DNA of 45,518 bases, taken from contig SECL01000025.1 in assembly GCA_004173455.1 (NCBI GenBank), positions 1-45,518 on the forward strand, written 5' to 3'. The notes below the pieces were generated by a model that was given only the letters and a program-made list of their open reading frames with translations, did no database searches and had not been told where the DNA came from. Shown here in pieces: positions 28,401 to 37,219 of this stretch. This stretch comes from Moraxellaceae bacterium (GTDB lineage: Bacteria > Pseudomonadota > Gammaproteobacteria > Pseudomonadales > Moraxellaceae). Each line of letters starts with the position of its first letter. Within the stretch, counting starts at the first letter, position 1. The position numbers and the translations under genes are program-made.

Positions 28401-28974
28401 AGTGCTTGATGTCGCCAACTTTCCCAACCGGACTGTCATTACCCTCGATGATGGCAGCGCACGGCTTGAGGTCAATACCAACTTTGAACGACTGCAACGT
28501 TACAAGGAACTGATCAAGGTTGACCAGATCATTGTCATTGAGGGCGAAGTGGCTGAACGGGAAAACTTTGATCGCCCGATTGGCCGCCTCAACAAGGCTT
28601 TTAGCTTAAATGAAATTCGCGCCAAACGGGCATTGAATATCGTGCTACAGCCCTCTGACGAATTGATGCAACAGCCAAACTTTGCAGCCGATCTGGCCAC
28701 TATTCTTGAGCCTTATACCCAGATAATAGATGAACAGAGCAAGAAAATACCACTGCAACTTCAAGTAGAAACCGCCTATGCGCATGGCGTATTGGAACTA
28801 TCGGAACATTGGTGGGTACGTGCCGAAGATGAACTTCTACGCGCCTTACGTGAATATCTGGGCAAACAGGCCATTTATGTCAACTATCAAACCAAGAGTA
28901 AAGCGCAAAAAGCCATGACGACACCCGTCCAGCAGTCAGAAACCGTAGCACCTCAAGAAGTCATGTATTCCTAA
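25447..28974 (+). CDS. dnaE: DNA polymerase III alpha subunit
   Basis: DnaE is the replicative polymerase of the chromosome. An N-terminal PHP domain (about 1-280) begins FIHLGIHSEFSIVDS. The C-family palm carries VGPGRGSGAGSLVAYSL and the metal-binding MPDFDIDFC (D394, D396 and D398). The helix-hairpin-helix and OB regions follow (TTVFAGLVLDV near residue 980), then a C-terminal tail that should contact the clamp and tau. Its 1175 residues are full length. The open frame begins at 25372, but the ATG at 25447 has a perfect AGGAGG. The YidD-like gene follows after 144 bp; a CCTGTTGC/GCAACAGG hairpin in that gap has no T run. Confidence 0.98.
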   Translation: MSFIHLGIHSEFSIVDSIVRIPALINAAAQDQMPALALTDLSNLYAAVKFYKACLGKGIKPILGSEIRLCDEKGRATLLAMNNDGWRNLTEIVSLGFTDGLTLGIPCVERDWIFKKNNSLIAVLGMHSDVGQALRSSTPEKADTLLEDWIAQFADRVYLAISRTSRPGEDEFVELALKLAEKYQIGVIAHNDVRFMQASDFEAHEARVCIASGYVLGDERRPRDYSDSQYFKTQSDMEALFSDLPSVLENTVEIAKRCTVTLTLGKNYLPNFPIPEGHTVATFFAEQCQIGLEERLIQLYPEQPDNWDDVKQQYTNRLQFEIKTILDMGFPGYFLIVMDFIKWAKNNGVPVGPGRGSGAGSLVAYSLKITDLDPLRYELLFERFLNPERVSMPDFDIDFCIAGRDRVIDYVAQTYGREAVSQIITFGTMAAKGAIRDVARVLGKSYGLADRLSKLIPAKPIGVDLKQALEMEPQLKDIVSNPTHNDFDDATEIWEMALKLEGITRNVGKHAGGVLIAPNKITDFSAVYCDEEGSRVSQFDKDDVEAIGLVKFDFLGLRNLTVIEDAIQNINVRRKQQQQPLLNLSTLPLDDKLAYKIFSDANTTAVFQFESPGMKRMLKEAKPSQFEEIIAFVSLYRPGPMDLIPDFIHRMHGGDFEYLHPLLENVLKPTYGIMVYQEQVMQAAQVCAGYSLGGADLLRRAMGKKKPEEMAKQRLTFIEGAAKRDIEERKANEIFDYIEKFAGYGFNKSHAAAYALVAYHTAWLKAHYSAEFMSAVLTSEMQNTDNVVFLISDCRSIGLEVLPPSVNMSNYKFRAADDKTIIYGLGAIKGVGEAAMESVIIAREQDGPYTDLFDFCHRIELKKTNKRTLEALIRAGAMDCFNVERSSLMEQLPEAVQAAEQARQNREIGMMDLFGEVETVQRPISKFVKPWSDEVRLKGEKDTLGLYLTGHPMDVYRQELKNFIPVNLGELSATRRGSTTVFAGLVLDVANFPNRTVITLDDGSARLEVNTNFERLQRYKELIKVDQIIVIEGEVAERENFDRPIGRLNKAFSLNEIRAKRALNIVLQPSDELMQQPNFAADLATILEPYTQIIDEQSKKIPLQLQVETAYAHGVLELSEHWWVRAEDELLRALREYLGKQAIYVNYQTKSKAQKAMTTPVQQSETVAPQEVMYS

Positions 28975-29118
28975 GTCAGTTTTGTTTGGTATAGAGCATC
29001 AGTACCAAAAGTTATGATATATACAGTAAACCCTGTTGCCAAAGCGCAACAGGCGCATTCTCCAATTTAACAAACTTACCGTTTAAGCTTTAACTTTAAA
29101 AATTAAAGGCTTAATGAC

Positions 29119-29412
29119 ATGTTAAATTCTATTTTAAAGATTAGTAATTACACTGCACTACAACTGATCGATAGTTACCAACGTCATTTATCACCCATTA
29201 AGGGCTTTAAATGTGCGGCTGGACAACTATATGGAGACACCACCTGTTCAGCAGCCATTAAGACTATTGTGAAGACTCAAGGTATTGTTCAAGGCTTGCC
29301 AGCTATTCAATCGCAATTAACGCGCTGTCAAACTGCGGCTCGCCATTTTGCGGCCAATCCGGGTCAGCACCAAGCTGGTGTTTTCTGCTGCGTCCTGCCT
29401 ATTCCGCTATAA
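29119..29412 (+). CDS. YidD-like protein (membrane insertion factor paralogue)
   Basis: This 97-residue protein matches the YidD family pattern: an amphipathic start (LIDSYQRHLSPIKGFKC), then TTCSAAIKTIVKTQGIVQGL and LTRC, keeping the three family cysteines (C32, C43, C70). It also ends in a CC pair (C90-C91). YidD normally lies between rnpA and yidC and helps insert inner-membrane proteins; this copy lies next to dnaE and has an insertion between the first two cysteines, so it is probably a divergent paralogue. The ATG at 29119 has AAAGG nearby. Confidence 0.7.
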   Translation: MLNSILKISNYTALQLIDSYQRHLSPIKGFKCAAGQLYGDTTCSAAIKTIVKTQGIVQGLPAIQSQLTRCQTAARHFAANPGQHQAGVFCCVLPIPL

Positions 29413-29550
29413 GCGCTTAAATTTATAGACAAATTTTGGCATTATTTATTGGCGGTTGGTGATTCAGGTAATTTTTCTTAAATTGTTGTGCGCAACGGGC
29501 AAGGTTCTTTTAAAATAACCGGATTACTGAATACAACAAGTGGCTATATT

Positions 29551-30513
29551 TTGCTGAATCATCAAGAACCGGGACATTTACTGGATCATATCCGCATTGT
29601 CATGGTCAACACTACGCTACCCGCCAATATTGGTGCAGCAGCACGTGCCATGAAAACCATGGGACTATCCAGACTGGTGTTAGTGGCGCCCAAAACCTTT
29701 CCCAGCGGCGATGCAACGGCACTGGCTTCTGGGGCAGCCAGTGTTCTGGAACAAGTTGTGGTGGTAGAGACACTGGAAGATGCCATTGCTGATTGTCAGA
29801 TTGTATTTGGCACCAGTGCCCGTAGCCGCACTATTCCATGGCCATTACTCGAAGCGCGAGCTGCGGCCAGTCTTGCGATTGAACAGGCTGATCGACATGA
29901 GATTGCCATTGTATTTGGTCGGGAAGACCGTGGCCTCACCAATGACGAGCTGGCACAATGTAATTATCACCTGACCATTCCGGTCAACAGTGAATATGGC
30001 GTGCTCAATGTGGCGGCAGCGATTCAATTGGTGTGCTATGAGCTGCGTATGCATGCCCTCGACAAACAAGCAGCACAACCAACTCATTCTGGTCACCAAA
30101 GTATTAACAATGCAATACAGGCTGACGGTGATACGGAAAATCTGAATGATGAAAATTCGGATCATGAAAATGCGGCGCTATCCAGACAAATGCCCCTGCC
30201 CAATCAGCACGTCATGCAGTGGGATGAACCACTGGTCACTCAGGCGCAAATGCAACAGTTTTATCCACATCTGGAAGCCATGCTGACTGATATTGATTTT
30301 TTAGACCCACAAAATCCACGACTGTTGCCGTTACGCTTACGTCGGCTGTTTGGCCGCATTCAACTGGATCGAATGGAATATAACCTGTTGCGTGGTATTT
30401 TTGGTCGGGTACAAGCCATGAGTCAAGGAAAATGGCCGCTTAAAACCAGTCAAAACGCATCTGTTTCAACGTCTTCCAGCCCTCTTGCACAGGACAATAA
30501 CAATCATGTTTAA
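29551..30513 (+). CDS. trmJ: tRNA (cytidine/uridine-2'-O-)-methyltransferase TrmJ
   Basis: TrmJ methylates the ribose 2'-OH of residue 32 in several tRNAs. It is a SPOUT enzyme: [27 protein letters not shown] at the start (split here only for naming), the [18 protein letters not shown]-binding knot and the [15 protein letters not shown] motif. No ATG precedes the conserved start, so a TTG at 29551 with AAGTGG nearby is the best choice; a GTG at 29488 is the alternative. An acidic, low-complexity insert (about 190-225) separates the catalytic domain from a conserved helical tail ([20 protein letters not shown]). Its stop overlaps the cysE start by eight bases. Confidence 0.92.
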   Translation: MLNHQEPGHLLDHIRIVMVNTTLPANIGAAARAMKTMGLSRLVLVAPKTFPSGDATALASGAASVLEQVVVVETLEDAIADCQIVFGTSARSRTIPWPLLEARAAASLAIEQADRHEIAIVFGREDRGLTNDELAQCNYHLTIPVNSEYGVLNVAAAIQLVCYELRMHALDKQAAQPTHSGHQSINNAIQADGDTENLNDENSDHENAALSRQMPLPNQHVMQWDEPLVTQAQMQQFYPHLEAMLTDIDFLDPQNPRLLPLRLRRLFGRIQLDRMEYNLLRGIFGRVQAMSQGKWPLKTSQNASVSTSSSPLAQDNNNHV

Positions 30514-31342
30514 GCAGCTCAAAGAAGACATTCAGGTTGTTTTTTCCCGTGATCCTGCTGCACGCAACACGCTGGAAGTCATACTGACCTACCCCGGTAT
30601 TCATGCGCTCATTATGCATCGGGTTGCCCATCAGTTGTGGCAAAAGCAATTTAAGGGCACTGCGCGGGGGCTATCCACTTTTAACCGCTTTGTAACCGGT
30701 ATTGAGATCCATCCCGGTGCCAAAATTGGTAAGCGTTTTTTTATTGATCATGGTATGGGGGTGGTGATTGGCGAAACCGCAGAAATTGGCGATGATGTCA
30801 CACTGTACCACGGTGTCACATTGGGTGGCACGACATGGAACAAAGGCAAGCGTCATCCCACGCTGGAAGATGGCGTCGTGGTAGGTGCTGGTGCAAAAAT
30901 TCTCGGGCCTTTTGTAGTGGGTAAAAATGCCAAAATTGGCTCCAATGCAGTAGTGACCAAGGCAGTCCCGGATGAGGCCACCGCCGTTGGCAGTCCGGCG
31001 CGCTATATTTTAAAAGACTACAAAGAACAAACCAACCCATTAAGTCTTGATGACTCACGGCGCATGAATTATGCAAAATCATTGGGATTTCAGCCTTATG
31101 CAGCTGTGCCCAATACCTCTGACCCCATGATGGATGCGTTTCGAATTTTGCTGGATCACATGCAAAATACCGACCAGCGACTCAATGACATTTGCCAGAG
31201 CCTCAAGCAGGTCAATCCAGAATTTTGTATGCAACGACAGGAAAGCCTGCCGTTATCTGAAGATGATCAGGCTGTTATTGAGGAAATTAAACGCGAGTGT
31301 GATTTAAGCGCCTGCACCAATCAAGACGCATTTAAAAAGTAA
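30506..31342 (+). CDS. cysE: Serine O-acetyltransferase
   Basis: CysE makes O-acetylserine from serine and acetyl-CoA, the first step of cysteine synthesis, and is usually inhibited by cysteine. The left-handed beta-helix hexapeptides run from about residue 65, with [19 protein letters not shown] and YHGVTLGGT marking the active site. The N-terminal helical part is short, as in the Pseudomonas/EpsC-type enzymes, and a roughly 100-residue tail follows the helix. The ATG at 30506 lies inside the last codons of trmJ (overlap ATGTTTAA), so the two are translationally coupled. It is convergent with the T6SS operon. Confidence 0.95.
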   Translation: MFKQLKEDIQVVFSRDPAARNTLEVILTYPGIHALIMHRVAHQLWQKQFKGTARGLSTFNRFVTGIEIHPGAKIGKRFFIDHGMGVVIGETAEIGDDVTLYHGVTLGGTTWNKGKRHPTLEDGVVVGAGAKILGPFVVGKNAKIGSNAVVTKAVPDEATAVGSPARYILKDYKEQTNPLSLDDSRRMNYAKSLGFQPYAAVPNTSDPMMDAFRILLDHMQNTDQRLNDICQSLKQVNPEFCMQRQESLPLSEDDQAVIEEIKRECDLSACTNQDAFKK

Positions 31343-31381
31343 TGCTTTGTCATTACAGCGCAAAACATGATAAGTCACTGG

Positions 31382-31408
31382 ACTGATAAAATCGTTTATT
31401 TTATCAGT
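31382..31408. terminator. Hairpin between cysE and the T6SS operon
   Basis: ACTGATAAAA pairs with TTTTATCAGT over a seven-base loop. No strong T run follows on either strand, so as a terminator it is weak. It is the only such structure in the 72-bp gap between the two convergent operons. Confidence 0.45.
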
Positions 31409-31414
31409 GCGTTG

Positions 31415-32221
31415 CTATAAGACTTCAAACTCAATACGACGATTGCGTCGCCTGCCTTCTTCCGTGCCGTTATCGGCAATGGGTTGATTGGCACCGAGGC
31501 CTTCTGTGTTTAACAGGGTTTTATTCACGCCTCGGGCAGCCAGATAATCACACACGGCATTGGCACGTTGCAGCGATAAACCCAGATTGGTGACCGGATT
31601 ACCCTGACTATCGGTATGGCCAATAATCTTCACTGACTTATTACCCACTTTATTTAACGCAATTGCCATTTCATCCAGAATGCGCTGTCCCACTGGTGTC
31701 AAAATCGCACTGCCTGATTCAAACTCAACAATACGATTGCCCAAAGCCTGATCAATGAGTTTTTGTTCAGACGCATTAATTTCAAGCTGTTGTTTTATCT
31801 TGTACATTGCAGGAATACCGGCTGTCATTTGCTGGGACAAAGCCGTTTTGACCGCCTCAGAGGGTACTTTGCCATTGAGCTGAATATTACTACCGGCAAT
31901 TTCAAGTCGACCTTTACTGACATTCTTGAGCTCAGGCTGAATCGCATTAAGCACGGTTTGGCGCCATTCCGGCGGCATGGTGACGGCCGACACGGTAATC
32001 TGATCGACCACATTCTCCCCGTATATCCCTTTTAGTTTGGCTAGAATTTGCTGCCGGGTTTGTTCATCGGGGACAACGCCATTGGCAATCACGGGCTCCT
32101 GTGCAGCCATAGCCAGATTAGACATCACACCAAAACCCAGTAACAGCGTTAATGTCAGACTGGCCAATGGCTTTTTAATGTCCTTGATCTCAGTTTTTTG
32201 GTGTGGGTTAAAAAATCGCAT
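31415..32221 (-). CDS. tagN: T6SS-associated OmpA-family protein (TagN-like)
   Basis: The protein should anchor the secretion machine to peptidoglycan. A signal peptide ends near NLAMA/AQEP. A middle region with a BON-like look (LEIAGSNIQLNGKVPSEAVK) is followed by a complete OmpA C-terminal domain: ALGNRIVEFESGSA, IIGHTDSQGNP, LSLQRANAVCDYL and EEGRRRNRRIEFEV. ATG 32221 has AAAGGTC seven bases upstream; the earlier ATG at 32251, right after the tagF stop, is also possible. It is the last gene of the operon. The symbol follows Acinetobacter gene order and is not proven. Confidence 0.8.
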   Translation of the reverse strand: MRFFNPHQKTEIKDIKKPLASLTLTLLLGFGVMSNLAMAAQEPVIANGVVPDEQTRQQILAKLKGIYGENVVDQITVSAVTMPPEWRQTVLNAIQPELKNVSKGRLEIAGSNIQLNGKVPSEAVKTALSQQMTAGIPAMYKIKQQLEINASEQKLIDQALGNRIVEFESGSAILTPVGQRILDEMAIALNKVGNKSVKIIGHTDSQGNPVTNLGLSLQRANAVCDYLAARGVNKTLLNTEGLGANQPIADNGTEEGRRRNRRIEFEVL

Positions 32222-32254
32222 GTTTTGACCTTTTATTATTTGAAAGTTCATTGT

Positions 32255-33220
32255 TCAATTCCCCAAAAAAACTTGCTTAAACAATCTAATCGCATCGGTT
32301 AGTGAGATCTGACTATCTCCCAATACTTGCTCAAGCGTGGCAAGTCCCGCATCATTTTCCAGATAGCTGTCAACCCATGCTGCTTCTGCAATTTTGACCC
32401 AGTGATCTGAGCTGATGTTGTTTTGCATCACGCCACTCAAGGCGGCAATATCAGCCCCCTGAAAACCGACCATGAGTAGTGGGCTATTCTGATGGCTAAT
32501 CATGATGGACAGTTCAATATTGTGGCGCTTGATAAACCCAATCATTAAGTCCAGCCAGAACGTGGCCACAAAATGTGTATTGGGCGCAGCAGCCAATGGC
32601 AGCAACAATATCTTGTTCAGCTTTTTAGCGCCCTGACTAATTACCGGTTGCAGCAGCAAACCCAGTGCAATCAGGCTTTGGACAAAGGTATAAGGTTGCA
32701 TGTGCAGCAATTGGGCGAATTGCCATAAACTTAGACCTGCGACCTGTGCTTCATAAGCACCACTGTTCTCGTCCTCCTGTACTTCATAAGGCTGTTCCAG
32801 AACTTGCATGAGCTGGGTGCTATCCTGAACCTGCAAAAGATACTGGTTGCGCTGCTGGGCACGCTGCCACAAATGATCCAGAATCAGTGATGCCCGCGCA
32901 ATAAACTGTTCAGGCTGCCGGATTTGAATGCGGCAGCCCGTGACCATGGGAAAACGTCGCTTTGATGTATCGTGACTCGCGCTTAAATATCCGGTCAGGG
33001 CAATGGGCATTTTGGGATTACAGAATACAAAACTAATGCCCGCCATGTCATCAAAACTGGCATATCCAGCCTGTCGACCCGAATAATCCTCCAATGCCTT
33101 GGTAATCCATTCATCCAGTATGCTTAACATGGCATGCTGTCCCGCACTGCGCACAAAATCGCCCCGCGCAGGACATTTGCCAAAGTAAAAATAATCCGTA
33201 CTGATAAGCTGTGTTGCCAC
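32255..33220 (-). CDS. tagF: T6SS-associated regulator TagF
   Basis: This 321-residue cytosolic protein begins FYFGKCPARGDFVRSAG, the clear signature of the TagF/SciT family (PF09867), with ALTGYLSASHDTSKRRFPMV further on. TagF holds T6SS assembly in check after translation; in other species the check is lifted by the TagQRST-PppA-PpkA phosphorylation path, whose genes are not visible here. It starts at GTG, in TAGTG, sharing one base with the tssM stop codon, so the two are translationally coupled. Confidence 0.93.
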   Translation of the reverse strand: MATQLISTDYFYFGKCPARGDFVRSAGQHAMLSILDEWITKALEDYSGRQAGYASFDDMAGISFVFCNPKMPIALTGYLSASHDTSKRRFPMVTGCRIQIRQPEQFIARASLILDHLWQRAQQRNQYLLQVQDSTQLMQVLEQPYEVQEDENSGAYEAQVAGLSLWQFAQLLHMQPYTFVQSLIALGLLLQPVISQGAKKLNKILLLPLAAAPNTHFVATFWLDLMIGFIKRHNIELSIMISHQNSPLLMVGFQGADIAALSGVMQNNISSDHWVKIAEAAWVDSYLENDAGLATLEQVLGDSQISLTDAIRLFKQVFLGN

Positions 33221-36200
33221 TATGGATTTACTCCCATCGTTGCACCCCTAGTGACTGCTGGTGTCAGGGTTGCCGCATTTGGGGTTGGCACAGTTGATAC
33301 ATTTGGCGCAACGGACACGCTGCCTTTACTGGCTGGCTGTTGTACGCTGGGCTGGCTGGCATTGCTTACCATTGTGGCGTTGGGAGTGACAGTGACATCA
33401 GCCACCAGTTGCAGTCCTTTTAAGCCGTTACTGCCTGTAGGTGCATCATTATCTGCGCTCGCTGCACCGCTAATGAGCCTGAACTTGACCGTAAGTGGTG
33501 CAGTGCTGGCCTGTCCGTTCCAGCGTAGCTCAAAGCTACCATCAGGTAATTTCTTGCGGGTCGCCGATGTCATGAGCTTTTCCAGCCCATAAGCACCCGG
33601 CTCATCTACAATCGTCACCACATTACCGGATAAATCGGTTGCTGTGATTTTAACCCCCGGCTGGCTAGAAGGATTTGGCCAGACAAAGCTTACCCATTCT
33701 GGCAAGTTATTGTTATAACGCAGGCGTTGCCCATCAATATCAATCACATATTCACTTAAACCAGCAACCGGTGAGGGATAAATCTGGAAGGTGGTCTGGT
33801 CAGGATTTGCAGCAGGCTTAGTAGCGCTATTCAGGTTAGCGGTACTTGGGCTACCTCCTACAGGCGCAATATATTGGGGGAAATCTGCGATAAACTTTGG
33901 ATTAAGGTTAATGCCAATACCATTCCATGTTTTAGGTGCCAATTGTAAGCCGCGCCGAATAATCAATGGATCAAGCTGACTGGTGACAAATTGGGAAATA
34001 CTGCCTGACTCACCCAGAATACGGCCAATTTCATTTGCAGTGGCTTCTATCTGTGCGCCGGGAGCAAAAGGATATTTGGCGGCAAGCGTGCTATTAAACG
34101 GTTGGTAAACCTGAGCGCTCCAGAGTCGGTTAAGCTCCTGTTGCGTTGGAGTCATGAGCACTTTGTAAGACTGCACCAGCGGTTTCACCAGTAATGGCCT
34201 TAGAATCTGGCGCATCTCATCATTGGTGCCAGCCAGCATTTGTTCATCAACCAGTTGCTGCGCTGCATTAAACTCAGAACCACTTTCCTGCACGGTTTGC
34301 CGAACCAGACCCACCACTCCCGGGCCAATATCGCCTGCACTGGCGATTTTATTAAAGCGGGAACGAATGGCCGCCAACTGGTCAATATAGTTGTCCAGCA
34401 AGGCACGTTTCTGGTTATCCTCACGGCTCCTTGTCATATTATAAACAGCATCAAACTCACTGCCAATAATGCCCAGCTTGGCCTGTCCCCGATTTAAACC
34501 TTCGGTGTCAATATTAATCTGGACAGGCGTTGCACCCTGGCGTAATACCCGGTTTTTAAACCATGTGACAAAGCCCTGCTTGGCCAGGCTGCTACTTTCA
34601 TCAATAGCCGTAGGATTATCCCAGCTGGTTTCTGTCGCAATCAGGTTAATCATTTTACGAGCTGGAGATTGTTCAGTATCACCCAGACTATTCATTACCT
34701 TAAGCTGCTGGTTAAAGTCACTGGCAGGTACATAATCAATAGCACGGATAAATTTCTTCCATTCCTGACTGTATTCTTTCTTGTATAAGCCCACCAGCTC
34801 ACGGCGGATTTGTTCAGGACTACCGGTTAGGGTCAGGTCATCATTGCGCACACTGTTGAGTACCCAGTCCTTGCCCTGAATATTGGACTTGCTGGCCTCA
34901 TCAATCGCCTGACTGACATAGCCATTCCATGCGGCTTTGGTAAACGTTCCCGGCAGTGCATAACTACCTACCATAAAGTGGCGATTTTTTTCGCCGACCA
35001 CCTGAGCAACAGTAATCGCAGGATAACGTACCGCAGCACGCATTTTGATTTCAGCATAAACCCGGTCACGTGCTGGCATTCCTTTAATCACCTGCCGCAA
35101 GTGTTCGCGAGTCTGGTCAACCAGTGCCAAATCAGCTTCCAACACCGGAAACGCAGCATTCTGGCTTTGTGATAATGAATAGCTAATCAAACGCTCTGCC
35201 TTGCGAATCATATCACTACGCGACATCTCACCCCGATTGGCTTCCAGCCATGTACGCCAAAAACGGGTAATCTGATCGTTAAGATGACTGGATTCCATGT
35301 GATTATGATCCGCCAGCATCAAATAGGCTTTTAAGGCATTGTAGGCATCTTCTGCACTGGTTGCCGAAGCTTCCGTATATTGCCGCGAGGCGCTAATGGT
35401 TGCTGCCTCAACTGGTTTGCTGGCTGCTACCGTTTTAAGCGCTTCTGCATTGGCATTCACATCGCCCAGATAATGGGCAATATTTTGCTGGACAGGCGCC
35501 AGCATCACCCGCTTGATGCCTGCCAGATACTCAGACAGCAATTTTTCATGCAGTGCCTGACCTTGATACAGGCCAAACTGTAGCGATAACGGCCGATCCT
35601 GCTGATAACGATCCAGTTGCTCCAAGCGATCTTGTAGAATCAATAAGCCATCAAACTGACTGGACAGGTTGGCCTGACTTTCATTCTGAATACGTTTTAC
35701 TTTCTGTAAATCAGCACTAACACTTTGAATTAATAGCTGATTATTACGATATGACCAAGTCCAGACACTTAAGGCAACACCAATCACCAATAACCCTGCC
35801 AAAAATGCCGCATGCCGCTTCTGGCGACGATTGCGGTTTAAATACTGACGTACCAGATGTTTATCTGCCAGAATCACACGAGAAAAAAGCTGCTTTAAAA
35901 AATAGCCATGCTGACTGTTGATTTCCACCTCCTGATGACCGGTATCACTCGGTTCAGTCAGGCTAAACTGGCTAACAATCTGCTTGGTCATCGGGCTATC
36001 TACCATGCCTTCTTGCAAGGCGCTGGTAAAATAGAATCCGCGAAAAACGGGCTGAAACTGAAATGGATTTTCTTCAAACAACGCTGAAATAAATAACTTC
36101 AAGGCGGGTTTAATGGATTTAAATTCCAGTGGAAACGTCATCACACTGGGAGAAATGGTCTGGGAATGCCGACGGGTCAAATGAGTCGTACTGAGATCCT

Positions 36201-37149
36201 GCAAGCCCTCATAAAGGGTATTAAACTGTTCTTCAAATTGGGCACTGGCATCCTTGCTGAGTTTTTCCTCATAGGGAATGGTTGCACCCCACACCTGTTG
36301 CCGTTCTTCATCATCATAAACAGAAAAAAACTCGCTAAACCCCGCCACCAAATCCATCTTGGTAAAAATGACATACACTGGCGCAAACACTTCTAACTGC
36401 TCAGTCAAATCCTGCACCCGACTACGCAGATTCTTGGCCAGTTTTAAGGCATGTTCAGGATTATTGCTCATTAACTCGGCAATACTGACCCCAATAATAA
36501 TGCCATTAATTGGTGCCTTTTTACGGCTTTTTTTCAGTAAACCCAAAAAGCCCAACCACTCCTGATGATCTTCTTCATACACTGCATAACGTCCCGCAGT
36601 ATCCAGCAAAATTCCTTCTGTCGAAAAAAACCAGTCACAGTTACGTGTTCCGCCAATACCCTGTACAGCCGCTTTATCTTTATTATTTTCTGCAAAAGGA
36701 AATCGCAAACCGGAATTTTGAATGGCCGAACTTTTTCCCGCCGCCGGGTTACCAATCATCATGTACCAAGGCAGCTCATACAGTGCAGCATGGCCACGCT
36801 TATCCCCTAGCCTTGATTTGCGCAAGGTGCGAATCGAATCATTCATTTGCTGTTTTAAAAACTGGATTTTCTCTGCATCATCACTGTTATTTTTAGGACT
36901 CACCAAACGGCTATCCTGTTGCAGTAAATCGGCCAGCTCTGCGCCCTGCTGGCTATTTTTTCTTTTAAAATACCACCATAGCGCGCCCGTCACTGCTGAC
37001 AAAAACAGCACGCCAGCCAGCACGCTCCAGAACAAAAATGGTGGCACCACACGGTAGGTACATACTAATACCACCAATAACCCCACCGCAATAATCAAAC
37101 GTGGATCATATATTCGTTGCCAAAAACTATTCATCATCGTTGTTGTCAC
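33220..37149 (-). CDS. tssM: T6SS inner-membrane subunit TssM (IcmF)
   Basis: TssM spans the envelope and, with TssL, forms the membrane complex that holds the baseplate. Two helices (about 17-31 and 37-60) precede a cytoplasmic NTPase domain with Walker A GNPAAGKSS (G133-S140) and DTAGRYAV. A third helix (about 445-460, LAGLLVIGVALSVWTW) leads to the long periplasmic part. The last 60 residues form a low-complexity tail of Ser, Thr, Val, Pro and Asn, unusual for the family. The start is a GTG at 37149; two ATGs at 37137/37134 are equally possible and no start has a clear ribosome-binding site. Confidence 0.96.
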   Translation of the reverse strand: MTTTMMNSFWQRIYDPRLIIAVGLLVVLVCTYRVVPPFLFWSVLAGVLFLSAVTGALWWYFKRKNSQQGAELADLLQQDSRLVSPKNNSDDAEKIQFLKQQMNDSIRTLRKSRLGDKRGHAALYELPWYMMIGNPAAGKSSAIQNSGLRFPFAENNKDKAAVQGIGGTRNCDWFFSTEGILLDTAGRYAVYEEDHQEWLGFLGLLKKSRKKAPINGIIIGVSIAELMSNNPEHALKLAKNLRSRVQDLTEQLEVFAPVYVIFTKMDLVAGFSEFFSVYDDEERQQVWGATIPYEEKLSKDASAQFEEQFNTLYEGLQDLSTTHLTRRHSQTISPSVMTFPLEFKSIKPALKLFISALFEENPFQFQPVFRGFYFTSALQEGMVDSPMTKQIVSQFSLTEPSDTGHQEVEINSQHGYFLKQLFSRVILADKHLVRQYLNRNRRQKRHAAFLAGLLVIGVALSVWTWSYRNNQLLIQSVSADLQKVKRIQNESQANLSSQFDGLLILQDRLEQLDRYQQDRPLSLQFGLYQGQALHEKLLSEYLAGIKRVMLAPVQQNIAHYLGDVNANAEALKTVAASKPVEAATISASRQYTEASATSAEDAYNALKAYLMLADHNHMESSHLNDQITRFWRTWLEANRGEMSRSDMIRKAERLISYSLSQSQNAAFPVLEADLALVDQTREHLRQVIKGMPARDRVYAEIKMRAAVRYPAITVAQVVGEKNRHFMVGSYALPGTFTKAAWNGYVSQAIDEASKSNIQGKDWVLNSVRNDDLTLTGSPEQIRRELVGLYKKEYSQEWKKFIRAIDYVPASDFNQQLKVMNSLGDTEQSPARKMINLIATETSWDNPTAIDESSSLAKQGFVTWFKNRVLRQGATPVQINIDTEGLNRGQAKLGIIGSEFDAVYNMTRSREDNQKRALLDNYIDQLAAIRSRFNKIASAGDIGPGVVGLVRQTVQESGSEFNAAQQLVDEQMLAGTNDEMRQILRPLLVKPLVQSYKVLMTPTQQELNRLWSAQVYQPFNSTLAAKYPFAPGAQIEATANEIGRILGESGSISQFVTSQLDPLIIRRGLQLAPKTWNGIGINLNPKFIADFPQYIAPVGGSPSTANLNSATKPAANPDQTTFQIYPSPVAGLSEYVIDIDGQRLRYNNNLPEWVSFVWPNPSSQPGVKITATDLSGNVVTIVDEPGAYGLEKLMTSATRKKLPDGSFELRWNGQASTAPLTVKFRLISGAASADNDAPTGSNGLKGLQLVADVTVTPNATMVSNASQPSVQQPASKGSVSVAPNVSTVPTPNAATLTPAVTRGATMGVNP

Positions 37150-37176
37150 TTAATCACATATCATTAATAAAAAGGA

Positions 37177-37194
37177 AAATACCTATAGGTATTT
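37177..37194 (-). terminator. Attenuator-like palindrome before tssM
   Basis: AAATACCTATAGGTATTT is a perfect 18-bp palindrome in the 70-bp gap before tssM. On the coding (minus) strand it is followed by TTCCTTTTTATT, so it could act as a weak terminator or attenuator, or as an operator. Confidence 0.45.
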
Positions 37195-37219
37195 ATTGAG
37201 GCCTACAAAGCAACCAGAC

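Noticed and set aside
29032-29053. CCTGTTGC/GCAACAGG hairpin after dnaE
   Set aside because: No T run follows, and the next gene may be cotranscribed, so it is not called as a terminator.
36510-36896. Plus-strand frame of 128 codons inside tssM
   Set aside because: It is antisense to the TssM NTPase domain and shows no protein-like pattern.
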